Below are positions 51,801-61,312 of a DNA stretch of 64,000 nucleotides, one piece after another. Origin of the DNA: Chryseobacterium camelliae (GTDB taxonomy: Bacteria > Bacteroidota > Bacteroidia > Flavobacteriales > Weeksellaceae); NCBI RefSeq assembly GCF_030818575.1, contig NZ_JAUTAL010000001.1:2976001-3040000 (forward strand), read 5' to 3'. Within the stretch, counting starts at the first letter, position 1. The number at the start of each line of letters is the position of its first letter. The position numbers were made by a program, and so were the translations under genes. Below the pieces are notes generated by a model. It was not told the DNA's origin. It worked only from the letters and a program-made list of their open reading frames with translations, and did no database searches.

Positions 51801-54392
51801 TTATTTTACCAGTACCTTATATGATTTTACAGCCGATTGGGTTTCTATCTTGATGATGTAAATCCCCGCAGGCAAAGTATTGGTTATTTCCACATTACCT
51901 TTAAACTGTCCGGTTTTAATCAGTTGTCCCTGGGCAGAGAACAGACTGTAAATTCCCTCTTGCTGTGATCGTATGGTCAGGCTTTCACCGGATCTTACCG
52001 GGTTAGGGTAAATTTTTATATCATCTGCTGCTGTCCTGATGCCGGTGTCTGATGCTTTGGATGTTTTCTGTGCATTTTTAGCCTGTACAGCATACGGAGA
52101 CAATGGAGAATCAGGCGCACCTCTTTCTACGAGATCTGTATCTACTACCGCCTGGATACCATCTTTATCCTGGTCACTGATCCTGGAAATGAATCCGCCG
52201 CCAAGATCATCGAGGTCGCTCTTACCGATTGCATACAGATCATAATCTGAACCATTGGAAGTAAGATCCAGGAAGTCCAGCTTATCGTCGCCATCAGTAT
52301 TTTGAACCGGATATTTCATCACACCTGAATCCGGATATGTTTCCAGGACATCGGCAATACCGTTTTGACCCACTGCTACATTAGCATCCACAACACCATT
52401 ATGGTCCGCATCAATCTGGTTGATAACCGAAACAGGAATGCCGGCTTCAAAAAGGTCAAGGATACCGTCATTATCCGAATCCAGATCGCGGTAGTTAGGA
52501 ACTGAATCTCCGAGGACAGGAGTGAGCAGTAAGTCTCCTTCAGCATCGTCATCTTCGTATTTACCATTGGCATTGGCATCTTCTACTGAATCCGGAATGC
52601 CGTCATTATCCGAATCGAGGTCGCAGGCATCTACAATTCCGTCCCCGTCAGTATCAAGGACAGGAGATTTGTCAGTTACCGCAGTGCATCCTTCGGCGCA
52701 ATCGGGAATACCGTTCCCGTTATTATCGATGCTGTCATCTCCGTTAGGGCACTGATCGAAGCAGTTCGGTACGCCATCATTATCATCATCCTTGCTGGCG
52801 AAAGCATTGTAGATATTGTAACTCTGAGGGATGCGCAAAGCGCTTCCGCTGTTAAAGGTAATCTTCATCCTGTTAAAAGGCTTGGTCGATTTACCCCCTA
52901 CATAGAATTTGTTGGAATTAAGCGTGAATAAGTTACCGCTGAAAAGGCTTCCCGCACCGGTAAAGGTATCCGTTACGGTATTGTCTTTATAGAATGTCAC
53001 CGTAATATTATCCAGAACACTGATTCCGATAAGGTTGGCTGCCTTTTCCAGAGTGAATCCGGCATAGGTATTGGCAGGCAAGGTAGTATTGACCCCTACG
53101 GTAGCATATGCTGAGAAAATACTGAACAGAGATGCTGCCGGCACTGTTGCGGTGGCATAATTGGAAGGGTCATTGTCTACAATCGCTCCGAGATTGGTTA
53201 GCTTCGCAACAATGATTCCTAAAAAGCCAGGTCCGGATGTCCAGTTGTTTCCGGTCACAATATTTCCTGCAATCGCAGAACCGCTTGTCTGAACCTTGTC
53301 ATCACAGTCACATGCCACAGGCTCTTCAAATGCATAATATACTTTGAGCGAACCAAGGTTGATACCGGCTGTCTGGGTTACTTTTAAACGCACTTCATTG
53401 AAAGGCTTAGTTGTAGTAACCGTTACTTTTTGTTTTCCTGATCCAAAACCAAGAACCTTGATATTGATCAGCCCTCCTCCGTCTAATAAGGTTTTTGAAT
53501 CCTGAAGCTGTCCGTATAAATAGGTTTCAATGGTAATATTTTTTAGAAACTCAGCACTGATAAGCTTACCTTCGTCATCGGGAGAGATCACAAATCCGGC
53601 CCTGTTTCCAGCAGGATACACCTGGTTTTTATCCAGCACTCCAACGGAGTAGGATCCTAAAATACCGGCAGGAAGCACAATGGAACCATAAGAGTTCTTG
53701 TCACCGTCACCGATCCTTTCCCTGTTCTGAACATAAGAAAGCGGAGCGATGAAACTGCTGCTGGCAGAAATATTACCGTCTACACCGCTTCCGGCAATGA
53801 TATCATCACAGATCCCATTGTTATCCACAGGTACTTTGGCCGGATCGAAAGCGAAGGCATAATATACATTAAGCGCACTGAACAGCGAGAGCACATTCGT
53901 CTGGTACAGTCTTACCTCATTGAACTCTTTTGTCGTCTTAAAATGCAGGAACACCCGGTTTTTACTTCCGCCGAAAGCAGGCACCGAAAGCAGGGTACCA
54001 CTTGTAGTGCTCTCCTGAAGGACTCCGTTTTTATAGGTACTGATCCTTATGGAACTCAAAAGATCCAATGTAATAAAACTGGTTCCGAGATCCACATTAA
54101 AGCCCGTAATGTATCCTGCCGGGTACACACTGTTGTTGTTCTTAACAGAGATCCCATTTCCGCTTACCACGGATATAAAGTTCCCTAAATTCACATTGTT
54201 ATTAAGGTCCGCGTCAACTACCGCATTCATGCTCCCGTTGTAGCATGCAAGGCAAATCCCCGAATTGTTAACAGGTTTTGCCTCTACTCCCAATCCGCGG
54301 ATGGGCTCATACCCCTGCTGTGAAAATGCTGTTGCCGAAAGTACGAATGCCATAACGACTACAGCAATCCTCTCAAATAATTTTTTTGTCAT
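51801..54392 (-). CDS. Large secreted protein with thrombospondin type 3 repeats and T9SS sorting domain
   Basis: An 863-residue surface or secreted protein. A signal peptide (AVVVMAFVLSATAFSQ) is followed by three related beta-rich domains over about 25-530 (NNGICDDIIAGSGVDGNISA, with recurring KPFNEVRL motifs). A calcium-binding thrombospondin type 3 region at about 535-740 repeats DxDxDGxxD (DTDGDGIVDACDLDSDNDGI). A type A sorting domain at 785-863 ends IYIIKIETQSAVKSYKVLVK. It lies last in the island between rplL and rpoB and is terminated before rpoB. Adhesion or matrix function is inferred. Confidence 0.88.
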   Translation of the reverse strand: MTKKLFERIAVVVMAFVLSATAFSQQGYEPIRGLGVEAKPVNNSGICLACYNGSMNAVVDADLNNNVNLGNFISVVSGNGISVKNNNSVYPAGYITGFNVDLGTSFITLDLLSSIRISTYKNGVLQESTTSGTLLSVPAFGGSKNRVFLHFKTTKEFNEVRLYQTNVLSLFSALNVYYAFAFDPAKVPVDNNGICDDIIAGSGVDGNISASSSFIAPLSYVQNRERIGDGDKNSYGSIVLPAGILGSYSVGVLDKNQVYPAGNRAGFVISPDDEGKLISAEFLKNITIETYLYGQLQDSKTLLDGGGLINIKVLGFGSGKQKVTVTTTKPFNEVRLKVTQTAGINLGSLKVYYAFEEPVACDCDDKVQTSGSAIAGNIVTGNNWTSGPGFLGIIVAKLTNLGAIVDNDPSNYATATVPAASLFSIFSAYATVGVNTTLPANTYAGFTLEKAANLIGISVLDNITVTFYKDNTVTDTFTGAGSLFSGNLFTLNSNKFYVGGKSTKPFNRMKITFNSGSALRIPQSYNIYNAFASKDDDNDGVPNCFDQCPNGDDSIDNNGNGIPDCAEGCTAVTDKSPVLDTDGDGIVDACDLDSDNDGIPDSVEDANANGKYEDDDAEGDLLLTPVLGDSVPNYRDLDSDNDGILDLFEAGIPVSVINQIDADHNGVVDANVAVGQNGIADVLETYPDSGVMKYPVQNTDGDDKLDFLDLTSNGSDYDLYAIGKSDLDDLGGGFISRISDQDKDGIQAVVDTDLVERGAPDSPLSPYAVQAKNAQKTSKASDTGIRTAADDIKIYPNPVRSGESLTIRSQQEGIYSLFSAQGQLIKTGQFKGNVEITNTLPAGIYIIKIETQSAVKSYKVLVK

Positions 54393-54426
54393 TGTTTTGT
54401 ATTTTTGTTTAAAATTGTGTTCTTTG

Positions 54427-55593
54427 TTAAAGGGTCTGCCAGGCGAAAGTATTGGCCCCGGTCTGTTTGCAGCCTACAAAACTGCCTGTGTTCCCTGACA
54501 GCTCGTAAATAATGGTCCCGGCATTTGAAGCATTACATGCAGGTCTCGTACTCGCCTTAATAAGAATTGCTTTGCTTACTTCAAGGTCCGCAAAATTATT
54601 TTCATTGGGAACCATATTCACCCCTACATCGGTAATAGCAGTACCTGCCGCACCCTGCCCGGAAAAGACATGCGCTGTATTTCCATACACAGACTGGCTT
54701 GCAGATGCCTGTGCAGAAAACCCGAATGCCAGTGCATAACTGCCGCTGGCTGATGCATTGGCACCAAAAGCCATCGTATTTGTGCCAGCCGTATTTCCGC
54801 TCCCCACAATAATTCCGCCGTCATTGGTATTACCGTTCCCAACAGTAATGCCTGCTACATCAAAAGTATCACTCCCATTTCCATTTCCGAATACCAGGGT
54901 ATTGGCTCCGATTCCATAATTGTTATTTCCGATTAATTTAGCACCGCTGCCTGCTTTATTCTTCATACCAATGGTTATACCCGGAAAATTGGCCCCCTGG
55001 GCATACACCGTATTTTCTCTTCCTAAAGCAATATTGGAGGAGGCGGTATTCCCCAGCGTATTATTGGAGCCCCAGGTAAAAGAAGCATATGGCCCGGAAG
55101 CATTCATATTTCCGCCTTGGAAATTCCCATTGGAATCCAGAATTCCTTTTACATTTTTTTTAGTCGCCAGGATGAGCTTCTGATCATCTGCCGTTCCCAG
55201 GTAATTCCCGGATGTAATATCCGTTCCCAGTGCAGATGTGGTGGCTGAAGTTCCTATATTTCCCATAGTATGCCAGTCCGCTCCTAACTGCGACCATTTG
55301 GAACCGTCAAAATAGTAATAACCTGCGGATAAGACACTGGCAGTCTGTCCATCTGGATTGCCGTCTGCCGAAGTTACGTATACAAGAGCTCCTGTCTGTG
55401 ACCCGGTATAGGTCTTCTGCCTCAGCTGGTAACCGGAAAGTCTCGGGGCAATAACCCCGTCTAATTTTGTCGTTACAGATGGAAAGCCTACCACATCAAG
55501 GGTAGCCTGAGGATCCGAAGTATTGATACCCACTTGTGCGCATGCCCAGATACTCATAGACAATGCTGCGATTGTAAATAATTTGTTTTTCAT
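54427..55593 (-). CDS. Secreted protein with trimeric-adhesin-like head repeats
   Basis: A 388-residue exported protein (signal peptide ending SMSIWACAQ). The N-terminal part (VGINTSDPQATLDVVG) is a motif common at the start of flavobacterial surface proteins. Residues 165-310 hold left-handed roll type repeats (NIALGRENTVYAQGANFPGI, TLVFGNGNGSDTFDVAGITV, TMAFGANASASGSYALAFGF) like the YadA head. The C-terminus (NAGTIIYELSGNTGSFVGCK) has a conserved cysteine-containing tail and no T9SS domain. It lies 34 bases before the next gene, probably co-transcribed. An adhesive role is inferred. Confidence 0.8.
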   Translation of the reverse strand: MKNKLFTIAALSMSIWACAQVGINTSDPQATLDVVGFPSVTTKLDGVIAPRLSGYQLRQKTYTGSQTGALVYVTSADGNPDGQTASVLSAGYYYFDGSKWSQLGADWHTMGNIGTSATTSALGTDITSGNYLGTADDQKLILATKKNVKGILDSNGNFQGGNMNASGPYASFTWGSNNTLGNTASSNIALGRENTVYAQGANFPGITIGMKNKAGSGAKLIGNNNYGIGANTLVFGNGNGSDTFDVAGITVGNGNTNDGGIIVGSGNTAGTNTMAFGANASASGSYALAFGFSAQASASQSVYGNTAHVFSGQGAAGTAITDVGVNMVPNENNFADLEVSKAILIKASTRPACNASNAGTIIYELSGNTGSFVGCKQTGANTFAWQTL

Positions 55594-56519
55594 TTTCTAA
55601 TGATATTTGTTGTTTTTATATATTGGCTCAATGTCACGCAGCAAGCATGCTCTTCCTTTTATGGAAAAACAATATTTAATACAGTATATGGTGGTAGAAA
55701 TAAAGGTGGTGCTAATCCGAAGCAGAAGGTATACTGGTCCGGAATTTTATATATAGAACACTATATTATCAGTCAACCGGTAATAAAGAAGGTTTTTTAG
55801 GCTGAAATAACAAACCTATTACAGTATTATAACTTCCTATTGCAATTGACAGAAAGGGATTAACAAAAATTCTTGAGTAAAGTCCTGTAAAACAGATAGC
55901 CATAGACTTCAAACAGACCTTTTCATGCAATAAAGATCCGGAATGATCCATATTACTGCGTAATGATGGTTGTAATACAGTTCTGCTACCATTAAGGTAC
56001 AGATCATTAATGAAGGTTTTTAGATATCCTGATTCTGAGGGAGAATCTTGTTTTTTCCAAAACTGCGTGTATAGAGTTCCAGACAGTATGGAAGGAAAAA
56101 ATGATGCAACGGGCTGTTGGAACAGCAGCCCTGGTTTCGTGCTCATGTTTCCTATAACTGATACCGTCAATCTCCTTATTGAGCAGACGGCAATAGGGCT
56201 ATAGGAAAGAAAATAAATTCTTTTCAATTTGTGTGTTTTTGTACATACAAATATAGTAACTTTTTAATAAAAAAAATATTTATACAAAATTTTTTCAATA
56301 AAAATTTCAATCAAAGAAATAATAATCAATAAAACACAAAATAAATTGCCAAATATTTAAATATAAACAAATATGTTGTTTTTTTGTTAATTCATATTGG
56401 ATTATGGTTGTTGTTTGAAAAGCAAATTAAATCATATCACTGCTATAATGAATGATATAGCTTTATCCACCAGCAACTTATATCATACCTGGGATTTTGA
56501 TTTGGTTGTATTTGTGGGT
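55594..56519 (-). other. Long gap with promoter and a weak ORF
   Basis: This 926-base gap holds one minus-strand frame of 152 codons (56227 to 55769) starting at TTG, with serine-rich sequence and no recognisable family. A perfect -7 element lies 21 bases before it. It may be a small unrecognised gene or a long untranslated leader for the head-repeat protein. The remainder (56,260-56,500) is AT-rich with nothing seen. Confidence 0.3.
56248..56255 (-). promoter_or_regulatory. Promoter -7 element inside the secreted-protein island
   Basis: TATATTTG on the minus strand, a perfect TAnnTTTG. It points leftward toward the weak ORF and the head-repeat gene. Confidence 0.45.
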
Positions 56520-57164
56520 TTATCTTTGGCAGTTAAAGTTCTTGTCGTTATAATAGAAACGTACATCATCTGAAAAAGTATTCCAGTCTGAGATATGATG
56601 ACGGAACGAATCCCGGAAGGATTTGTCAACGGAATTCTTTCCTGAAGCCTGAATAAGTACAGGACCATTTTCTCTGAGGTTCTCGCCAGATCTGTCTGAA
56701 GGCATTACCAGTGCAATATGCCCCGGCTTATGCCTGTCCGGATTCTGAGCACAGGCTACAACCATATACCCCTGATCCGCCAACCTTTGAGCCTCGTACA
56801 GAACATTGGTATCAATACGGTGCCAACCGTAATTTTTTGCCTGTTTTGAATTCAGCCAGCTGAACTGAGCATTGGCCAACAGTTCCTGCCGGTGTTCAGG
56901 AGGTCTGAGGATGTAAATTCCCATCCGTTCGCAAGCTGCTGCTACAAATGCGCTGCAATGCGTTCTGATTCCTGAAACAGCATCAGGATCATCCGGCTCG
57001 CCTGTCTGCCAGTCGATGTGCTGCCCAGACTGCCATTTATGGAGGACATCCATACCCAGGTAGAATGATTTCAGCTGTTCGCCGCAGTTTGTTACCTGAA
57101 GGCTGTCCTGTCCGTAAAACAGACTGACAATAAAAAACATCACAAACAGTAATTTATGTCTCAT
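56520..57164 (-). CDS. Secreted NlpC/P60- or CHAP-like cysteine amidase/peptidase
   Basis: A 214-residue exported protein (signal peptide MRHKLLFVMFFIVSLFYG). A probable papain-like catalytic cysteine lies in GIRTHCSAFVAAACERMG near 65-82. The histidine is in KPGHIALVMPSDR near 148-160, and a following polar residue is in VLIQASGKN. This spacing fits peptidoglycan amidohydrolases of the NlpC/P60 or CHAP type, though the exact family is not certain. It would act in the periplasm or outside the cell. It lies between the frameshifted surface-protein gene and the long gap. Confidence 0.7.
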   Translation of the reverse strand: MRHKLLFVMFFIVSLFYGQDSLQVTNCGEQLKSFYLGMDVLHKWQSGQHIDWQTGEPDDPDAVSGIRTHCSAFVAAACERMGIYILRPPEHRQELLANAQFSWLNSKQAKNYGWHRIDTNVLYEAQRLADQGYMVVACAQNPDRHKPGHIALVMPSDRSGENLRENGPVLIQASGKNSVDKSFRDSFRHHISDWNTFSDDVRFYYNDKNFNCQR

Positions 57165-57257
57165 TGAAGATAGTCATTTATATCTGTAGGATTAAATATC
57201 CTTACATAAGTTAAAATGGTTTTTTATACATTAACAACCCATGCAGATAGAAGAGGC

Positions 57258-57287
57258 AAAAAAGGCTGCCTCATAAGAGACAGCCTT
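57258..57287 (-). terminator. Terminator after the frameshifted surface-protein gene
   Basis: AAGGCTGcCTC ATAA GAGaCAGCCTT is followed by TTTTTT on the minus strand, 21 bases after the stop. Confidence 0.85.
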
Positions 57288-57308
57288 GGTAGTACAATAT
57301 TTATTATA

Positions 57309-57909
57309 TCACTGTTTTGCCCAGAACGACCATTCTCTTCCGTTGAAAACAGCAAGCTGATTGGCATTGGATCCTGTCCCGTTAGAAGTACCGGTTACGT
57401 ACACCATCATTCCTGCGCTCGGATTGACAATGTCAGCCACCGAACTTACCCTTGGCAAAACCATAGCCTTATTGGTATCCGCTAAAAACCAGCACACCTC
57501 TTGTGGCGTCCGAAGCCGGAACCCCTCCGATAATAACCTTGGCTGAAATATTTTCAGCATTGGAATCAGGAATACTGGACGATACCGGTGTCTGAGCACC
57601 TCTCGAAAGATCTTCCCAAACTGTTGATCCTGAAACAATTCTCCTGTACATCACTTTTTGTACTGAAGTATCAAAAATCAGTGTACCCAGTGCAGGAGCC
57701 GGTGTAGGGGAAGTTCCCACTACAGCAGCAGCAGAAGTTACCCAAGGCAGCACAAGTCCTTTGGCGCCTCCGGTGGCATTTCCCAGTTCCAGGGATACGG
57801 AACTGTTAGAAGGGGCAGCCGAATTATCGGTTTTACCGATTGTAATCTGGCTCCAGCCCTTCACTGAACCCAGAATCATCATGAATGCTATAAATTTTTT
57901 CATTTTCAT
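57309..57909 (-). pseudogene. Secreted surface protein with a single-base frameshift
   Basis: The first frame (57909-57469) encodes a signal peptide (MKMKKFIAFMMILGSVKGWS) and a body ending ASDATRGVLVFSGYQ and a stop. The second frame continues the same protein without a gap (LADTNKAMVLPRVSSVADIV, NQLAVFNGREWSFWAKQ). The switch is at a run of five T residues (A at 57,484-57,488 on the plus strand). With four T the sequence reads RGVLVLADTNKAM, as expected. It is either a real disruption, slippage-controlled, or a sequencing error. Intact, it would have about 199 residues and resemble the C-terminal part of the lectin-like protein upstream. Confidence 0.75.
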
Positions 57910-57922
57910 AAATCTTTAAATA

Positions 57923-59986
57923 TTAAAACTGGTCACAAGTCTGTTGTGTATAACATGCCCAAACAGTACCATCATAAATTTTCAGGCAGTTGGCAGTTGT
58001 ATCATAGACCATCATGCCTTTTACAGCAGTAAGCTGACTGATCTGAGTAGTAGTTAACCTGTTTATAACAAATCCGTTAGTTTTGGCATCCAAGACCATA
58101 AGAGCTCCCGTGATCTTCATCGGCCAGCCACCGCTGTTAGCGCCTCCTCTCTGAAGTGCTGTTATTCCATACGAAGTTGACAAACCTCCTGTCCCGGGCG
58201 ATGTAGCAGGACGGAAGCATCTGCAGTCCAGATCTTTCTGGGAAGCATTCTGGGAAGTACCTACACCCTGCCCAATGGTATTGAAGCCAACATCAGCAGC
58301 TCCCTGAACGTTTGATAAACCGATCCCTGAATTGGTATTGTTTGCCGCATTGTTAACCACCTGTGGAATACCGTTTGCCGCAGATGCGGTACTGATGATC
58401 TGATCCGGCGTGCCTACAGTTACCCCGTCATACCTTACCCTGATCTGTCCGGGATATGTGGATGACGTCATTGGATAAATCATAGTATAGGATACATTTT
58501 CTGCACCTTCAAGGGCATCCGGACAGCTATCACCGTCGGAATCCGTATCCAGGTGATTCGGGATACCATCTCCATCTGTATCAAGTTCCAGCGGAAGCTG
58601 GGAACAGAAATCGGTATATCGTACACTTTGTTCATTTACCGCGCTTCCCGTAGATGCGGTATATCCGAAATACACTTTACTGGCTCCGCCAAAATAGCTG
58701 GTTATAGGATTAGAAGACGGGAAAGTATAAGCTCCTGCTAAAACACCACCCACCGTATACGATAGCTTCTTAGTGGGAAAATCCCAGGTAATCACAACAG
58801 ATCTCCACGTATTATCTTCAACGTTTCCAAGATCTACTGCGGTCGTCAGTAAATTAGCGCCACTCTGGCTGGCAGAAGCCCAGATCTGGCCGTGGTCATT
58901 AGGAATATCGCCTACGCCGGTTCCGTTATCATAAGTATCTACCTCCAATACAATGCCATTCTGGATTCCCAGAGCACCCAATCCGCCACCTGAAGCTCCA
59001 ACAGCATTAACGCCTGCTGGTGAATTATGGAATACCGTTGCAATTCCGTCTGCTCCGGCATCACTGCTTCCGAAATTGGCCTCGTAGCTCAACGTAAAGC
59101 TCTTGGTGAAGTCTACCTTTCCGTAAGACCACATTTGTCCTGCCTCGTTAGTCAGTGCTTCGGTCAGCCTAACCTGTTTTGAATTGACCTGTGTAGCATT
59201 GCCGTTGAGTTTGAAAATGGTGCTCACTGAAGAGTTGGCATCAAATCCTTTTTCAGTACAATCATCGATACCGTCATTATCGTCATCCAGATCAAGAGAA
59301 TTGGCAATCCCATCCCCATCCGAATCACATTCAATAGGAGTAAAGACAATATTATCAATCCCTACATCATTCCCATTATTTCCGTTAGCCTGCAGATTAA
59401 CGATTTCAAGTTTAACAGTAGATGTAGTAGGTGTAAACGAAAGCATGAGCCTTCTCCATACATCATCATTAACCATCCCCAGATTGCCTGAGTTAGCGCT
59501 GGCAAGAGTGTTGTTGTTGGTATCCTTGATACTCAACTGTAAATTAGGAACGTCACTGCAGCTATTGCATAATCCTGCCATATCGAGCCTAAACCGGTAT
59601 TCTTGTCCGGGTACAACACTTACACTGCCGATACGGTAAATAGCCTGATTAACTGTTCCGGGGGAATCGATATTGATCATCAAATATCTGCCATCTGTGG
59701 ACCCGGCGGTAATTGTATTATATCCGGCATCCTTGTCTCCGGTAAGGTCGGTCCGGGTATACATTTCAGTTTGGGCAAGTGACCGGGTAACTGTATAGGA
59801 ACCGTCAGGAGGAGTAATAGCCTGATAAGAATGTCCTACGACATTGGCATCTGTAGTTGTTGCATTTCCAGTTCCAAAATCATTTTTGTAAATAGGGGCT
59901 CCTTCTGCCTTAGCCGTGCACGGAGTGGACTGTGCAAAAGCAATGTGCCCCATCAATACCATTAAAAGTATTGCTGTATTTTTCAT
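57923..59986 (-). CDS. Secreted L-type-lectin-like protein with thrombospondin type 3 repeats
   Basis: A 687-residue exported protein from the ATG at 59986 (MKNTAILLMVLMGHIAFAQ). A carbohydrate-binding-like beta domain is at about 30-210 (QEYRFRLDMAGLCNSCSDVP). A TSP3 calcium loop (DSDGDGIANSLDLDDDNDGI) precedes a bacterial L-type lectin domain at about 250-450 (FTLSYEANFGSSDAGADGIA, NGIVLEVDTYDN, HGQIWAS). A second TSP3 loop (DTDGDGIPNHLDTDSDGDSC) follows. The C-terminus (GMMVYDTTANCLKIYDGTVW) resembles other cysteine-tailed surface proteins here. It probably binds glycans at the cell surface. Confidence 0.85.
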   Translation of the reverse strand: MKNTAILLMVLMGHIAFAQSTPCTAKAEGAPIYKNDFGTGNATTTDANVVGHSYQAITPPDGSYTVTRSLAQTEMYTRTDLTGDKDAGYNTITAGSTDGRYLMINIDSPGTVNQAIYRIGSVSVVPGQEYRFRLDMAGLCNSCSDVPNLQLSIKDTNNNTLASANSGNLGMVNDDVWRRLMLSFTPTTSTVKLEIVNLQANGNNGNDVGIDNIVFTPIECDSDGDGIANSLDLDDDNDGIDDCTEKGFDANSSVSTIFKLNGNATQVNSKQVRLTEALTNEAGQMWSYGKVDFTKSFTLSYEANFGSSDAGADGIATVFHNSPAGVNAVGASGGGLGALGIQNGIVLEVDTYDNGTGVGDIPNDHGQIWASASQSGANLLTTAVDLGNVEDNTWRSVVITWDFPTKKLSYTVGGVLAGAYTFPSSNPITSYFGGASKVYFGYTASTGSAVNEQSVRYTDFCSQLPLELDTDGDGIPNHLDTDSDGDSCPDALEGAENVSYTMIYPMTSSTYPGQIRVRYDGVTVGTPDQIISTASAANGIPQVVNNAANNTNSGIGLSNVQGAADVGFNTIGQGVGTSQNASQKDLDCRCFRPATSPGTGGLSTSYGITALQRGGANSGGWPMKITGALMVLDAKTNGFVINRLTTTQISQLTAVKGMMVYDTTANCLKIYDGTVWACYTQQTCDQF

Positions 59987-60083
59987 TTGTGTAAAAACGT
60001 ATTTAATTATCATAAGGTAATAGATCGTGTGTGTCTTTCTCTTTAAGAAAAAGCCATAATAAAAACTTTAGAAATTGTTTCTG

Positions 60084-60671
60084 TTAAAGTAAGGCGACGG
60101 GCGGTGGCCTCACAGAGTACACACTGGAATAACAAAAATCCAGGGGATTATTGTTGTAATAATGGTATTCCCGGGGATAAAGATAATCCAGCGGAATCCT
60201 GGCCAGGTTATTATAATCCTGGAAAATTATTTTTGAAAAGTCGTTGGAGTCTCGGGTAGGAACTGTATAATCCCGGTTAAAATAAGAAGAAGAAAGAAAT
60301 TCGTGTGGGGAAGGAAAGGAATGAATACCGTAAAGATCAAAAGATTTTTTACGCTTTTCAAAATTGGAGACCTGTTGCTTTATTTTTTGTAAGCTTTCCT
60401 GGTCTTTGTTCCGGACATAAATCTTTGACTGTAGTTTTTTAACCTTCTTACGGAACGATGTATTCTTTGCGTTGAACACGACACCCTTCTTACCCGCATT
60501 CAGTTTATAATCCACATTCCCCTGCGAAATAAGCTGCCTGTTTAAATTAGGATCAGCAGAATATATCTTGGCATCCTCATGAAGACTTATAACAGGAGTT
60601 GTCCCAACCCCTTCCTGTGAATATAAAGGTCCAAAAAAGAGAAGCAGAATAACCACAGCAAATCCCTTCAA
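60084..60671 (-). CDS. Hypothetical exported protein heading the island
   Basis: The open frame runs to a TTG at 60734 and has no ATG. The TTG at 60671 starts an excellent signal peptide (LKGFAVVILLLFFGPLYSQ), so it is preferred, giving 195 residues. The mature protein has a basic helical stretch (NTSFRKKVKKLQSKIYVRNK, QQVSNFEKRKK) and a tyrosine-rich tail (YLYPREYHYYNNN). No family is recognised. It lies about 98 bases upstream of the lectin-like gene and just below a -7 element. It is probably the first gene of the island transcript. Confidence 0.6.
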   Translation of the reverse strand: MKGFAVVILLLFFGPLYSQEGVGTTPVISLHEDAKIYSADPNLNRQLISQGNVDYKLNAGKKGVVFNAKNTSFRKKVKKLQSKIYVRNKDQESLQKIKQQVSNFEKRKKSFDLYGIHSFPSPHEFLSSSYFNRDYTVPTRDSNDFSKIIFQDYNNLARIPLDYLYPREYHYYNNNPLDFCYSSVYSVRPPPVALL

Positions 60672-60748
60672 TCCGGGTGGAAAGGCGGTATTGGGAACAC
60701 GGACAGGGAACGTTTGTATTCTTTTTTTCAACAACAGGGAACTTATTG

Positions 60749-60756
60749 CAAATTTA
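60749..60756 (-). promoter_or_regulatory. Promoter -7 element for the secreted-protein island
   Basis: The minus strand reads TAAATTTG, matching TAnnTTTG, between the rplL terminator and the first island gene. No clear -33 TTG was seen. Confidence 0.45.
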
Positions 60757-60841
60757 CTTATAAATTCCGAATATTTAACATTAAATCATTATTAATTTAA
60801 GTATATTTTCAAATTAACAATAATAAAACCTTTTTTTAATG

Positions 60842-60873
60842 CAAAAAAAAGCTGTCCTTAATTCAGGACAGCT
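60842..60873 (-). terminator. Terminator of the rplKAJL operon
   Basis: A perfect 9-bp stem (AGCTGTCCT/AGGACAGCT) with TTTTTTTT after it on the minus strand, 24 bases past the rplL stop. It separates the ribosomal genes from everything to their left, including rpoBC. Confidence 0.9.
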
Positions 60874-60896
60874 CTATGATGTATAAAGTAAACTAA

Positions 60897-61265
60897 TTAC
60901 TTCAATTCTACTTCAGCACCAGCTTCTTCAAGTTGCTTCTTAAGCGCTTCAGCTTCGTCTTTAGAGATACCAGTTTTGATTGGAGCAGGAGCACCATCTA
61001 CGATATCTTTAGCTTCTTTAAGACCAGCACCAGTTAAATCTTTTACCAATTTAACGATAGCTAATTTAGAAGCACCTGCAGACTTAAGAATTACGTCGAA
61101 TTCAGTCTTTTCTTCAGCAGCTTCACCAGCACCAGGACCAGCCATTACTACTGCAGCAGCAGCAGGCTCGATTCCGTACTCATCTTTAAGGATAGCAGCT
61201 AATTCGTTTACGTCTTTTACAGTTAGGTTTACTAGCGTTTCAGCTAAATTTTTTAAATCTGACAT
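60897..61265 (-). CDS. rplL: Ribosomal protein bL12 (L7/L12)
   Basis: The 122-residue stalk protein of the large ribosomal subunit, which binds as dimers to L10 and recruits translation factors. The N-terminal dimerisation helix ([20 protein letters not shown]) and an alanine/glycine hinge ([20 protein letters not shown]) precede the C-terminal factor-binding domain ([33 protein letters not shown]). It is the last gene of rplK-rplA-rplJ-rplL. In most bacteria rpoB follows directly; here a terminator and a 9.6-kb island intervene. Confidence 0.98.
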   Translation of the reverse strand: MSDLKNLAETLVNLTVKDVNELAAILKDEYGIEPAAAAVVMAGPGAGEAAEEKTEFDVILKSAGASKLAIVKLVKDLTGAGLKEAKDIVDGAPAPIKTGISKDEAEALKKQLEEAGAEVELK

Positions 61266-61312
61266 TGTTGTAATGTTTGTTGTTGATTATTTATTTAATT
61301 TTTTGAGTGTAA

